This document shows positions 11,149 to 21,931 of a stretch of 64,000 bases of DNA, one piece after another. This DNA comes from Nageia nagi (lineage: Eukaryota > Pinophyta), in the NCBI GenBank assembly GCA_050084985.1, contig JBITNC010000001.1, forward strand, positions 24,738,001 to 24,802,000, written 5' to 3'. A model generated the notes under the pieces. That model searched no databases. It was not told the origin of the DNA and saw only the letters and a program-made list of their open reading frames with translations. Made by a program: the position numbers and the translations under genes. Position 1 is the first letter of the stretch. Each line of letters starts with the position of its first letter.

Positions 11149-12005
11149 ATGCCTAAAGCCAGTGACCAAAATCTTTGGAAGTTAAGGTTCCCTTCGCTCA
11201 CCAAGCATCAGAGAAAAGACGATACTCTACAGCTTCAAGAAAGATTTATCGATAGATTTAGAAATAAAATTGGTGAACCTCCAGCTATCCCAGAGTTCAA
11301 CATTATGGTAGAGCTAAAGAGAACTCCCATGAGAGTGTCCTTGTTTGAAGCTTTAAAAATTCTTGGGCAAATTGATTTACTGAAAATGTCTCTTATAGCA
11401 TTGAATGAAGGAATGGAAAGAGTGCTTAATCTTTTTAAGACATCAAAATATCCAGGGATGGGAAAGAACAAACCTTCGAATTTTTATATGACTCTAGAAA
11501 TTGAGGGATATATACTTCATAATTGTTTGGTTGATTCTGGGGTAGCTACTACTATGATGCCTAAAGTAGTGTGCAATGTGATGGGGTTACCTATGATAAG
11601 AACATCCATCGAAGTACTACAACTGGATTCCACACCTATCAAAATAGTAGGAGTGATCAAAGATATAGTCCTAAAAATACATAAGTGTCCCTCTGTAATT
11701 ATTACTCAAGAAGTTGTAGTTGTTGAGCTACCCCCTTTGTTCGGGCTATGTCTGTCTAGAGAATTTATAGCTAAAATAGGGGGTTATCTAGCAATGGAAT
11801 ACACCCATTATTTGATCCCTTATGGAAATAAGAGGGTAAGACTGAATAATGAGGAAATTTCTGAGTTTCACGTAGAGAAAAAGGAGGAGGTTTATGCAAT
11901 CTTTGGTGAATTGGAAGAATCAAATGAATTGCTGGAAGAACTGCAAATCGAAGACCCTTGTAGTATGAGTATGCTCAACACTATCTATGACCTGGAGCTT
12001 GGAAA
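11149..12005 (+). CDS. Gypsy aspartic protease region
   Basis: First part of a 378-residue open frame (11149-12285). The retropepsin site is visible at about residues 123-140: NCLVDSGVATTMMPK, where D-S-G is the catalytic motif and a hydrophobic LQLD/VGVI segment follows, as in plant Gypsy proteases. The N-terminal part (about residues 1-110) looks like a gag-protease linker. Protease would cleave the gag-pol polyprotein. This is one of the best-kept parts of the element. ATG at 11149 is only the first Met in the frame; in life this was internal to a polyprotein. Confidence 0.75.
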
Positions 12006-12480
12006 TTATTGTTTAATAGAATTGGAATCTTTCATCTTGGAACTCACAAGGGAAGATTTTTGGAGAAATGAAATTTGGGAGATGTCTTTTGATGGGGCAA
12101 GATCCAAAAGTGGATTCAGAGCTGGGATTATCCTGACCAACCCAATTGGTAAGGTACATAGATTTTCTTTCAGACTCACCTGGTTATGTTCCAATAATGT
12201 AGTAGAATATAAAGCTCTTTGCCTTGTACTACAACAAGCCATCAAAATGAAAATTCAGTGTTTAAGGATCAAAGGGGATTCATAGTTGATCGTGAAACAA
12301 GTGACAGGTAAATGTTCAGTCAAGCATCATTATTTGAAATCTTACAAGAATTAGGTTTGGGATCTATTTGAGCATTTCAAAGCATTACATATTCAGTCTG
12401 TCCCAAGGAAATTCAACCAAGAAGCTGACACCTTAGCATAAATGGGAGCTAGTTTTGATCCTACCAATGACTGGTTCTAG
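12006..12480 (+). pseudogene. Additional RNase H domain, upstream of RT
   Basis: Follows the protease in the same frame: MSFDGARSKSGFRAGIIL, NNVVEYKALCLVLQQAIKMK and IKGDS. After a TAG at 12283-12285 come LIVKQVTGKCSVKHHYLKSY and FNQEADTLA. These cover the D, E, D and final N-x-x-A-D residues of an RNase HI fold. A normal Gypsy RNase H is present separately after RT (about 22435-22800). Dual RNase H is known for Tat-branch plant Gypsy elements, where the extra copy is called archaeal-type RNase H. Its place between protease and RT is seen directly here; assigning it to a sublineage needs alignment. Confidence 0.75.
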
Positions 12481-12840
12481 AGGAAGGGTGTTCAGCTCAT
12501 TTTCAGGCCATCAGTTTCGGATAATGATTCCTTTTAGCAGGTTTTTCAGGATGAGGCTCAAATTAACCAATTTTTATTGCAACAAGCTATATGTCATGCA
12601 GTAGGTGAAGAGGACTCTGAAGTTTTTCAAGAGCAAGACATAATTCAGCTGAATAATAATAAAATCCCTAAGGATTTGATTCCATTTGAAGGATTATTTG
12701 ATAGGAGTGACCAAGTAAAGAGAAGAGGTATGAATATAAACCTAGATAACTATAAAGAACATGAAGTTTTTCCAGGTAAGTCATTAAAAATTGACATATC
12801 TAATACTCCAGAATAGATTCAAGAAATTATCCAATTATGA
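12481..12840 (+). other. Linker between extra RNase H and RT
   Basis: Coding-looking sequence in the polyprotein region (for example DLIPFEGLFDRSDQVKRRGM, about 12674-12733) with TAG stops. It has no motif I recognise, but lies where plant Gypsy elements have a linker before RT, so it is treated as part of pol. Confidence 0.4.
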
Positions 12841-13782
12841 AGAACATATGTTGATGTTATTGCTTGGTCTTATGATGATTTAAAGGTTTTTGATAAATCA
12901 GTGATACATCATACAATCGAGTTGATAGATGATGCTAAACTAGTTAGACAAAAACAAAGACCAGTAAACCCTAAGATTGAAGTTACCATGAAGCAGGAGA
13001 TTCTAAAATTGTACAAGGTTGGGATAATTTATCCCATCAAGCATTCCACTTGGGTAGCTAATCTTGTGCTTGTTCAGAAGAAAAATGGTGAGATAAGGTT
13101 GTGTGTGGATTTTTGGGGCTTAAACAGAGTATCTTTGAAAGATCACTATCCCTTATCGCTAATGGAAAAGATACTAAATACTATAGCTGGTACCGAAAAG
13201 TTCTCTTTGATAGATGGTTTCTTCAGGTACAATCAGGTTTGGGTTCGGAATGAAGATCAATTTAAAATAGCTTTTACAACTAAATGGGGCACATTTGCTT
13301 TTTAGAGAATGCCTTTTGGACTATCCAATGCAGGGGATACCTTTCAGAGAGCTATGGATTATGCATTTGGAGAGCTAGTAAATAAGAGTCTATTGGTATA
13401 CCTTGATGATATTACTATTTTCTCTCATGATAGAAACATGCATGTTCAACATCTGGAGCAAGCCTTCATCAAATGTAAGAGGTATGGTATATCCCTAAAT
13501 CCTAAGAAGTCTATCTTCGTAGTAGATGAGGGTAAATTATTGGGCCATGTCATTTCAAAAGAGGGGTGGGCTATTGATCTAGATAGAGTTAAAGCTATAA
13601 ATAACTTGTCTCTCCCATCTAATAAGAAGTCTCTACAGTCTTTTTTGGGTTAGATTAACTTTGTCAGAAGATTTATTTAGGATTTCTCAAGCATTATCAA
13701 ACCCATCACCTGGATGCTAAAAAAAGATACTCCTTTTGTATGGACTGAGGAAGGTAAAGAAGCTTTTCAAAAAATCAATGTA
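12841..13782 (+). pseudogene. Gypsy reverse transcriptase
   Basis: Reads HHTIELIDDAKLVRQKQRPV, KKNGEIRLCVDFWGLNRVSL, KDHYPLSLMEKIL, a finger-palm region, then RMPFGLSNAGDTFQRAM and the intact catalytic YLDD box (LLVYLDDITIFSH, about 13393-13431). The connection region GKLLGHVISKEG follows. In-frame TAG stops occur at 13303-13305 (before RMPFGL), 13651-13653 and about 13678, each where the family has Gln. The frame runs into the RNase H region and is cut at 13787 by the nested Copia. RT would copy the element RNA into cDNA. Confidence 0.9.
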
Positions 13783-13787
13783 GCGAT
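13783..13787. repeat. Target-site duplication GCGAT, left side of nested Copia
   Basis: GCGAT lies directly before the TGAAGGATTT end of the Copia LTR. The same five bases occur at 22430-22434 after the other LTR. Removing the Copia and one GCGAT rejoins the Gypsy RNase H reading frame. Confidence 0.95.
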
Positions 13788-14271
13788 TGAAGGATTTATA
13801 CCTAAACTAATCCAATCCTCAAGGACCAAGACTAGGAAACTCAATCATACACAAGATAACACCATTCACATAAGATAACACAAGTGTAATGTGGTTCCTC
13901 CCTCCTTGGGAGTACATCCACAACTAGTATCTCAATTCTCAATCTATGCACCTCTTACAACAATTCTCTTTCTCTCCTACACAACTACTAGAGTAATCTT
14001 ACTCCAAAAACTTAGTTATGTTACAAGAGGAGAGGCCCTCTATTTATAGCTTGAGAGCACCACCCTAACCTCCCTTTAACCCAAGGGTAAGGTTAGGGTT
14101 ACAATAAATGTATCACCTAACTTTAACCTACAAACTAACCACATGGTAAAGTCAAAGTCTACATAATAAAGAATTCAATTAATCCCTTAAGGTATCTACA
14201 TATCCTTTAAGTGATTAATTGAATTTACAAGGAGTTTAGATATTCGTAATATTTCATTACAAATTCTAACA
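13788..14271 (-). repeat. 3' LTR of nested Copia
   Basis: Minus strand runs TGTTAGAATTTG to CCTTCA. It has a TATA box (TATAAATAG on the minus strand; 14040-14048) upstream of the GAGGGCCTCTCC region. It differs from the 5' LTR at about six positions. Confidence 0.96.
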
Positions 14272-14283
14272 CTCCCCCTTAAT
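14272..14283 (-). other. Polypurine tract of nested Copia
   Basis: Minus strand reads TTAAGGGGGAG immediately before the TGTTAGAAT start of the 3' LTR. This is the usual plus-strand DNA primer position. Element A has TTAAAGGGGAG at the same place. Confidence 0.85.
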
Positions 14284-14754
14284 GCAATATTGGGATAGAG
14301 CGTAGAAGAGAGAAGAGAGAGAGTAAGAGAGAGTTCTCCTCCATAGAGATACAAGTGGAGATGAGAACATTTACATATTTGAGAATCTTTTTGAGAACTA
14401 GTTTGAGACTCACTACATTACCATTTGATAAAAATGGTTTACAATACAATCATTAACCACAACTGGTTTCACTGTACATAGTAGTCGATCAACTTTAAGC
14501 TGACATGTGAGTCTCCATGAGCTTGCTTACACAAGGTGAGTAACCTACATTTCTGAAGAAGATCCTGCATGCTACAAGCAACTCATGAACAAAATTAGTT
14601 AGATGCATCATATATTCAAATAAGAGAATCAAATAATGCCATCTAATAAATAACTGATCAATGGTGCACTATAAGTCATCACGAAGATGCCAAGCCATCA
14701 CTCATAGTCACCTATTGTATATAGACATGTGTTGATTATTAATAGAGCATAAAA

Positions 14755-15050
14755 ATTGTACGAGTTTCTCATGCAAAGCAAACTCACCATGGAGGTATAG
14801 AATGTACAACAAGTTCCTCATGCAGAGTGAACTTACCATAGAGGTATATTAATTATATGCTCAAAAATTGTACAAGTTTCTCATGTAGAGCAAACTTACC
14901 ATGGAGGTATAAAATGTACAACAAGTTTGTCACGCAGAGTAAACTTACCATAGAGGTATAAAATAATCAACACTCTATAACAACAATTGTACAATAAGTT
15001 TGTCATGCAGAGCAAATTTACCATGGAGGTATAGAATGTACAATAAAAAA
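14755..15050 (-). repeat. Five imperfect tandem repeats before the polypurine tract
   Basis: A motif of CATGGAGGTATAGAATGTAC type preceded by CATGCAGAGCAAACTTACC-like sequence recurs five times, at about 14790, 14843, 14909, 14953 and 15029, with 45-75 bp spacing. Elements A and C carry a shorter two-copy repeat (CCATATGTGAGGAA-like) at the corresponding place, so this is a variable repeat in the family's 3' region. No coding role is visible. Confidence 0.75.
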
Positions 15051-15096
15051 AGGCCTCTTAGAGGTTAGAGATGAAGTTGTCATCACTAACAAAAGT

Positions 15097-15693
15097 TCAA
15101 ACTTCACTCCCCCTTGAGGGCAACTTCACCAACCCTAGAGAATCCATAAGCTTGCTAAACTGAGCTTTAAGAAGGGGCTTGGTGAACAAATCAATGGAGT
15201 TTTCAGTAGATGGATAATACTTCAAGTGTATGATGTCATCTAGAACCTTCTCCCTGATAAAATGGGCTTGGATTTCCACATGTTTGGTTCTCCAATGGAA
15301 TACAGGATTCTTAGCCAAAGAGATAGCCAATTGATTGTCTGAAGAGATAAGAGATGGGCCATTTTGCTCATACCCAATTTCATTCAGAAGATGCCTCAGC
15401 TAAATAGCATCTTGGGCGGTAACAGACATGGCTTGATATTCGACTTCGATGGTAGAAAGAGTGACAATAGGTTGCTTCTTGGAAGCCCAAGAAATAGCAC
15501 CTGAACCAATGCTAAACACATATGCAGAGGTTGATTTTTTTTCATCTCTATCTCCTCCATAATCAAAATCTGAGAACCTGGAGAGAACAATTGAGGGCAC
15601 TTTGGAATACTTAAGAGCAAGATCCTTTGTCCTTGCCACATACCTCAAGATTTGCTTAACAACATTGAGGTATTCAACATATGGTTTTTGCAT
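15097..15693 (-). pseudogene. Copia RNase H (nested element)
   Basis: Minus strand from 15693: VEYLNVVKQILRYVARTKDL, FSDFDYGGDRDEKKSTSAYV, then TLSTIEVEYQAM, which carry the acidic residues of Copia RNase H. A TAG at about 15400 sits where the family has Trp (AIWLRHLL), a G-to-A change of TGG. It resumes as LAISLAKNPVFHWRTKHVEI and ends at HIREKVLDD-like sequence and LFTKPLLKAQF, closing at a stop near 15097. It degrades the RNA strand during reverse transcription. Confidence 0.88.
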
Positions 15694-15795
15694 GAATCAT
15701 ACCATCAGATTCACTACAAAGGCAATATCAGGTCGAGAGATAGTCAGATACAGAAGGCTACCAATCAATTGCCTATAAGCTATAGCATCAGCCAA

Positions 15796-17487
15796 CTAAG
15801 AATCTGAGCTCAGTGATACAATGATTCTAAGAGAAATAGGTATTGCAACATATTTACACTCCTCCATTCCAAACTTTTGCAAGATGTCTGATATATACTT
15901 AGATTGACTAAGATAAGTACAATCTTTATGTTGGTATACTTGCATCCAAAGATAGTAATGTAAGAGACCTAGATCAATCATTTCAAATGTTGCCTTCAGT
16001 TTGGAGATGCACTCTTGGATGATTTCAATATTATTGCCAGTTATGAGAAGATCATCCACATAAAGGAGAACTAAGACCATGTCTTTTCCTTGATTGAGTA
16101 CATAGAGATCTGAGTCAGAGAAGCACTTGGAAAAACCAATATCTGTAAAGAATCTTGAAATTTTCTTGTACCATGCTCTTGGTGCTTGCTTAAGTCCATA
16201 CAAAGATTTCTTTAGCTTGCACACAAGAGACTCTTTTCCTTCTGGAATAAATCCTTCTGGTTGATTCATGTAGATTTCTAAATCCAAGTCACCATTGAGA
16301 AATGCACTCTTGACATCAAGTTGAAAAGCTTTCCATCCTTGAGCTGCAGAAAGAGCAAGGATTATCCTGATAGTAGGCATCTTGGCCACAGGAGCAAAGG
16401 TTTCCTCATAATCAATACCATATTTTTGAGTGAATCCTTTGGCCACTAACTTTGCTTTGTATTTTTCAATGTTTCCATCAGAATTGTACTTGACCTTGTA
16501 TATCCATTTATTACCAATCACATTTTTCTCATTAGGATAAGGAACCATATCCCAAGTTTCATTTTTCATGAGTGCCTCATACTCAACTTTCATAGCTTCC
16601 ATCCAACACTCTTGCTTGGAAGCTTCTTTGAAGGTTGATGGCTCATTTATATTAGCAATTTTGGCAAATAAAGAGTTATGCAAGGTCATACTCCTTGTAA
16701 TTCTCTGAGCTAGAGAATTTTGCTCTTGTGGTGACTTCCCTACATGATCATCCAACCAGTTAGGTGCAGGCGAAGAATCATCTGTATCAAACACCTCAGC
16801 ATGAGAGGTCATATCCTCAAGAAGTTCATTGAACTTGACATCCCTAGAAATAAAGACTATTTTATGGGATGAGGAGTAGAGCCTGTAACCTCTATGCTGA
16901 TTATCATACCCCACAAAGATGCATTTTTTTGATCTTTTATCCAACTTCTTTCTTTTCTCTGAGGTAATGAAGGCAAATGCATCACAACCGAAGACCCTAA
17001 AGTGTGAGAGGTTAGGTTTCTTTCCTGTCCATGCTTCATACGAAGATTTACCTTCAACTACCTTAGTAGGACACCTATTTAGGATGTGAATATCAATGTG
17101 AACAGCTTTTCCCCATAAGAAACTAGAAAGGTTACCCAACATGCACCTTGCCATTTCCATAATGGTTTGATTCTTCCTTTCAGCAACTCCATTTTGTTGA
17201 GGGGTGTAAGGGATTGTAAATTGCTGCTTGATCCCATGTTTAACACAATAGTCGTTAAACTCATTGCTATTATACTCACCCCCATTATCAGATCTTAGCA
17301 TCTTGATCTTAAAATCAGTTTGATTTTCAACAAGTGCCTTGAAGTCTTTAAACCTATCAAAAGTTTGATCCTTGTGCTCAAGTAGATAACCAAATGTCAT
17401 CCTACTGAAGTCATCAATGAAGGTCGGAACATAAGAAGCTCCCCCTAGAGACTTAGTCTGAAATGGACCCATCAAATTTGAATGCAC
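15796..17487 (-). CDS. Copia integrase and reverse transcriptase (nested element)
   Basis: A 563-residue open frame, interrupted upstream by TAG and downstream by TAG. Integrase core comes first: TFIDDFSRMTFGYLL, MLRSDNGGEYNSNEF, and TPQQNGVAERKNQTIMEM, so the D, D and E residues are all kept. The integrase tail follows (KKCIFVGYDNQHRGYRLYSS). RT starts near residue 290: IGNKWIYKVKYNSDGNIEKY, YEETFAPVAKM, QLDVKSAFLNGDL and the catalytic VLLYVDDLLITGNN. The order integrase then RT is diagnostic for Copia. Met at 17487 is just the first in the frame. The protein would not be made as a full polyprotein because of the flanking stops. Confidence 0.95.
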   Translation of the reverse strand: MHSNLMGPFQTKSLGGASYVPTFIDDFSRMTFGYLLEHKDQTFDRFKDFKALVENQTDFKIKMLRSDNGGEYNSNEFNDYCVKHGIKQQFTIPYTPQQNGVAERKNQTIMEMARCMLGNLSSFLWGKAVHIDIHILNRCPTKVVEGKSSYEAWTGKKPNLSHFRVFGCDAFAFITSEKRKKLDKRSKKCIFVGYDNQHRGYRLYSSSHKIVFISRDVKFNELLEDMTSHAEVFDTDDSSPAPNWLDDHVGKSPQEQNSLAQRITRSMTLHNSLFAKIANINEPSTFKEASKQECWMEAMKVEYEALMKNETWDMVPYPNEKNVIGNKWIYKVKYNSDGNIEKYKAKLVAKGFTQKYGIDYEETFAPVAKMPTIRIILALSAAQGWKAFQLDVKSAFLNGDLDLEIYMNQPEGFIPEGKESLVCKLKKSLYGLKQAPRAWYKKISRFFTDIGFSKCFSDSDLYVLNQGKDMVLVLLYVDDLLITGNNIEIIQECISKLKATFEMIDLGLLHYYLWMQVYQHKDCTYLSQSKYISDILQKFGMEECKYVAIPISLRIIVSLSSDS

Positions 17488-17838
17488 AAGCTAAAGAGGA
17501 CGAATAGCCCGAGTTACCTTATCTTTTTCAAACTTTTGCCTATTCATCTTTCCTAGAATGCACCTTTCATAGAGACCAATTGTGGGTGAAATATTAGGTA
17601 AACCTTTCACAAGTTCTTGAGTTTTTATATCTTGAATACTCTTGTGGTTAAGGTGCCCTAATCGTTGATGCCAAAGATTACCCTTTGAACAAACATTTGC
17701 AGCAAGACAAATCTTTGAAGGAACTTGATCCACAATATAAAGGTCATCCTTTACTGATCCTTTCATGAAGGTGGCAAGTCCTTTCTTAACACACCAGGAG
17801 TGTGAGGTAAACTCAAATGAGTATCCTTTTCTTGTAAT
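17488..17838 (-). pseudogene. Copia GAG-pre-integrase region (nested element)
   Basis: Links protease to integrase: KDDLYIVDQVPSK, then LWHQRLGHLNHKSIQDI (His-His part of the zinc-binding region) and LYERCILGKMNRQKFE. A TAG near 17839 (family Gln) and another near 17490 (PLQLVH in the family) break the frame on either side. Confidence 0.85.
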
Positions 17839-19038
17839 CTAAATTATGGAGATGAGATTCATCCTTAGTTTAGGCACATAAAAGATATTATCAAGAGTCT
17901 TTCCATGAATCTTCACACTCCCTATTCTTTGAACATCAAGGACTGTATTATCACCTATCACAACTGCATCCTTCTTGTTCTTATGAAAGTTTTCAAACTT
18001 ATCCTTTTCATAACACATGTGATTAGTGCATCCTGAATCAACAATCCAATCATTTGAAATAGTTTGAGTCATTAAGTAGTAGGCAACAGTAGCAGTATGC
18101 TTGTTCTTCTTTCTATTATTGAAATTTCTCACATTTACATTTCCCTTACCTTTTTGAGCAAATTTCTTTTTACAATAATCATACTCTTTATGCCCAAAGA
18201 TGCCACAAAATTTACAATTTCCATCAAACTTTTCTTGAGGTGTTGGATTGCTTGATCTAGCTTTGTCATTCCTTTCCCTGAAGTTGCCATTATTGGTACC
18301 CTTTTTCTCATACTTCCTGAAGGTAGATGAGGACTTGTTATCTTTGAATTTATAATGTTTAAACTTCTTCTTGAAAGGAGTTTTTGTTGCTCCTAGAGCA
18401 ATGCTATTGTCCTTTGGAGAAAGGTTCAACATTTTCTTATTCAAAGTTTCCTCATGCTTCAAAAGGAGTCTAGAAAGGTTATCAAGAGAGATGACATCTT
18501 CTTCATCATCGAGCCTTGTTTCCATAACTATGACAAAGTTACTAAACTTTGTAGAAAGGCTTTGAAGAATGATGAAGACCATGAACTCATCATTGATCCA
18601 GTTGCACCCACAGCCAACCAGTTGTGTCCTGAGGTCAATGATTTTGTTCAAGTAGATAAAGGCACTTTCATCTTCACCTTGACGATATTGCAACAACTTT
18701 TGTAGAATAGTGAACCTCCTTGAAAATTTTGACCTAAGGTAATTTTTTTTTAACCTATCCCAAGCTTCCTTTTTTGATGTTGATGAAGAGATCATGAGAA
18801 GGATGCCATCTGAAACTGCATGATAAATCATTGAAGTTGTTAACTCATTCTTTGAGTTGTATACTTCAAGAGCCTTCTCATCAGTAGGAGTGACCAAGTC
18901 TTCATTAATTGTCTGCCATAGCTTCCTTGCTTGTAACTCAACTTTCATACGAGGTTCCCATATTCCAAAATTGGAACCATCAAGTATATGCTTGGGTATG
19001 AAGGTTTCAACCATTGCTACAAAAAAGTAGACATGCAA
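17839..19038 (-). CDS. Copia gag and protease (nested element)
   Basis: A 399-residue open frame. Gag occupies about residues 1-300: FIPKHILDGSNFGIWEPRMK, EAWDRLKKNYLRSKFSRRFT, CNWINDEFMVFIILQSLSTK. A basic Lys/Asn-rich stretch follows, then a complete CCHC knuckle, CKFCGIFGHKEYDYC (about residues 273-287). The protease begins with DWIVDSGCTNHMC; the D-S-G site is intact. The frame ends at a TAG where the family has Gln. A start at the Met at 19014 (MVETFIPK) rather than 19038 matches elements A and C (MGESF/MGDSF) better. Confidence 0.92.
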   Translation of the reverse strand: MHVYFFVAMVETFIPKHILDGSNFGIWEPRMKVELQARKLWQTINEDLVTPTDEKALEVYNSKNELTTSMIYHAVSDGILLMISSSTSKKEAWDRLKKNYLRSKFSRRFTILQKLLQYRQGEDESAFIYLNKIIDLRTQLVGCGCNWINDEFMVFIILQSLSTKFSNFVIVMETRLDDEEDVISLDNLSRLLLKHEETLNKKMLNLSPKDNSIALGATKTPFKKKFKHYKFKDNKSSSTFRKYEKKGTNNGNFRERNDKARSSNPTPQEKFDGNCKFCGIFGHKEYDYCKKKFAQKGKGNVNVRNFNNRKKNKHTATVAYYLMTQTISNDWIVDSGCTNHMCYEKDKFENFHKNKKDAVVIGDNTVLDVQRIGSVKIHGKTLDNIFYVPKLRMNLISII

Positions 19039-20544
19039 TAAGAATGCAAATTTTTACAATTTACCATCTATACATATAAAACATCTAATAAGCAAACATG
19101 TCCCACATGTGCAAACTTATGACCCACGATCCGTAGAAGGATTTAGTTGAGGTTGTTTTCTTGTATACAATTAGGCCTTCACCTGGATGCCCGTAAGGTG
19201 GAGCCCAGGTACTACCAGTCCTCAACCAGTTCACCTTGGTCAATAATATACTCTCATAAGGAGAAGTACTAACTATTTTCCAAGGATCTGACATATCTTG
19301 GATCAGCCATTTTAATTATCTTTTTAAGGTTTTCAATTTTCCTCCTAGGTTATCAAGATAATCCCTGAATGGATGTGCAGACATGTGGTATCACTACACA
19401 CATGCCTGTCCACCTAATAGAGTTATGTCCAATCTAATAGAGGTCTTAGGGGTAATTAAGATGGACTTACCACCACTTGGGTCTTCAGACTAAAAAGGCT
19501 CCAATCTACCCTATCCTTACCTCGTGGCTCCCCAAATAAGTCATGTTGTAGAAAAATACATGCGGATGTATTCATTTTAGGGGTTACTTTCAATATTTTG
19601 CATTTTGCAAGCAATTGTGCAAAAATATAAAGTAAAGTAAAAATACTTCATCCACACAAACTTGAAACCTTAAGAGTCCAATGGGTTTTGTACTAACCCC
19701 TAAAGGACTTTTACATTTTTCATATTTTTGCTCAAGTTCAAAAATAATGAATTTTACAAAGGCTGAGTCCTACTTAGCATTAATCCATAACTTAATCATG
19801 CATTATTCCATGACTTAAAATTAAGTAATAAACATGCATCATGTGTTATTTAACTTAAAATTTTAAGTACTAAGCATGCTTTATTCCTAACAAGGTTAAG
19901 AAGCATGCATTTTAAATTTAGCATGCAAGATCCATCTAGATAAAGATTTAATTAAAAAAATTATACACATTCCCCCCTTTTTTACTTAAAGTTCTAAAAG
20001 TTGGATGCTAAAAATTTTGTTTAAGTATGGTTCCTCCCCTTTTTTTTTTCAAGTAATGTGTTATCCCTAAAAAACTTGGATGCTATAATTGGGCTTTGAA
20101 GTATGCATTTTAAGTAAAAATGTCCTTGGTTTACTTAAAAAAGACTTAGGGAAAAGCCCTTAAATGTGTAATGTTGACCAAGGCAAAAAAAAAATCAAAT
20201 CCCTGCATAGTTGGTAAAAAGAATTAAGGCTCAACAACTATTGTTGAAAAAAATTGAAAGGTGGCCAAGGTAATCCGTGTGGAGGGGGAGAGGCTGGGCG
20301 GAGGTGATAGGTGGAGACCAAAGTCTCCTAGGGGCTATCCATTTAAGCCGCGGGGGTAGGGGCGGGTGAAGGCGGTAGGGACCAAAGTCGGTGAGGAGGA
20401 GGCCACGTAGGGTGGTGGAGGTCACGTGGGGCAACCAGATGGTGGTTGACCACCCAGAGGTCATGACTGCATGTGTCCATAAGACTGCAGGTTAGCGAGG
20501 GAGGAGAGGCATGTTTTCTCTTTCAAACAATTTGTGGAGCCATC

Positions 20545-20915
20545 GCACGTATCCATTTGGTGCATATCCTATGATCATTGCAGTCCATGAAATGTTGTCT
20601 GCATCATGCAAATAATTCATAGAGCCTTTTACTTTATGCAAATCCTATGATCATGGCAGTCCATGAACCTCACTCTGCATCTTGCATTGGGTCAAACTAT
20701 TTACGTACTATTTCAACATATCCATTTGGTGCATATCCTATGAGTAGTGTAGTATGTGGAGGTGGAGATAGTCGTGCGATAGAGGCTGTTACGAGAGGAG
20801 CCTCTAGCTATGGTCTTTGCAGTCCATGAAAAAACTCTGTCTGCACCATGTAAATAATACGTAGAGCCCTCCATCGTATCCATTTGGTGCAGATCCTACA
20901 ATCATTGCATGGAAC
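20545..20915. repeat. Imperfect repeats with CCATTTGGTGCATATCCTATG
   Basis: The motif TCCATTTGGTGCATATCCTA (or a variant) occurs at about 20549, 20717 and 20878, with a shorter copy at 20634. Each is followed by variants of GATCATTGCAGTCCATGAA and CTGCATCATGCAAATAAT. Spacing is uneven (about 85-165 bp). It may be tandem duplication of an inserted sequence; no known element is recognised. Confidence 0.65.
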
Positions 20916-21855
20916 GAGATTGGTGAGTGAGGAGGTTGTGGGGGAGGTGTTCGATTTGCATCATGCATCGCATGAAATAGTTTGTGGAGCTTTGCAACGA
21001 GATGGCGTCTTGATGAGGCATTTTGTCAAACAATTCGTGCAACCTTCTTTATGTTTCCACTTTGTTTTACCATCGTATGGCATATATATTTTTAATCTCA
21101 GTTAATATATGATTTCAATTGCAAAGAGCGAAGGAGGAATTTAATATTTAATTTTGAAAAAGAAAATTATAAAGCTGGAGCACTTGTGTTCTGAGAGCAT
21201 CTACTTTCTCTATGTCTAGGATAAGGAGAAGAATGTCCATCTGGTTCTCCTCCCTAATGGCCATCCTATTATATATATAATTTTTTTGATTATATTTTAA
21301 ACAAATTTAAAATAAAAAAAATTTATATATATATATATTATTGTGCCCTAAAAAATTTTGTAGTAGAACTCAAAAAACAATTATCCTCCTCTCATTTTTT
21401 GTAAATGTTCATGCCTTTTCTTAGCAACATATCAATAACTCACTAATGGTAGTATATATATGAGAAATTTCACAATAATATATTACTATTTTTAAGCAAA
21501 TAGTAATAACATAAAGAATGCTAGTATATATTACAATTTTCATCATATATTGGTATTAAGCAAATGTTGTGATAAATTGAACTAACACATACATTTAATT
21601 CCAATATAATATGTAAAAAAAATACAATTTTTGTATACTAACCCTTTTTAAAAGAATTATAGCAATTTAAAAATTGCAAGTAACATAGAGGATTAGTAAA
21701 AAAAATTGCAACTTGTTAATCATAATTTAAAAGGACTAACACATAGCAAGTAATGTGTTAGTAGCATCATGTAATAATCCATAAAATAACCAAATGAGGA
21801 ATTTTATACCTTCTCTTGGAATTTACCTCACCAAGACCTTAAAATTGAAGGAATA

Positions 21856-21930
21856 AGAGCTTCCACACCAAAAAGAGCTTCTACACCAAGAAGAAGAGCT
21901 TACACACCAAGAAGTAGAGCTTCCACACCA
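21856..21930 (-). repeat. Four short repeats beside the primer-binding site
   Basis: About 20-bp units of GAGCTTCCACACCAAGAAG type (on the plus strand) repeat four times directly adjacent to the primer site: near 21866, 21885, 21899 and 21918. In the transcript they would lie immediately downstream of the primer site. Confidence 0.8.
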
Positions 21931-21931
21931 A

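Larger units (their letters stand above)
19039..21931 (-). other. 5' leader of nested Copia, non-coding
   Basis: About 2.9 kb between the primer site and gag. The gag-proximal part (19080-20230) shares blocks with the leaders of elements A and C: the GAGTATATTATTGACC region, the CCCATTGGACTC block near 19690, and GCATGC motifs at 19790-19930. A GC-rich block (20270-20480) and imperfect repeats (20545-20915) follow, then AT-rich DNA. I see no credible gene in it. Confidence 0.7.

Noticed and set aside
20230-20830. Small open frames in the GC-rich leader block (minus 20231-20464, plus 20647-20829) as host genes
   Set aside because: Short, no recognised domain, within the leader of a Copia element and crossing imperfect repeats.
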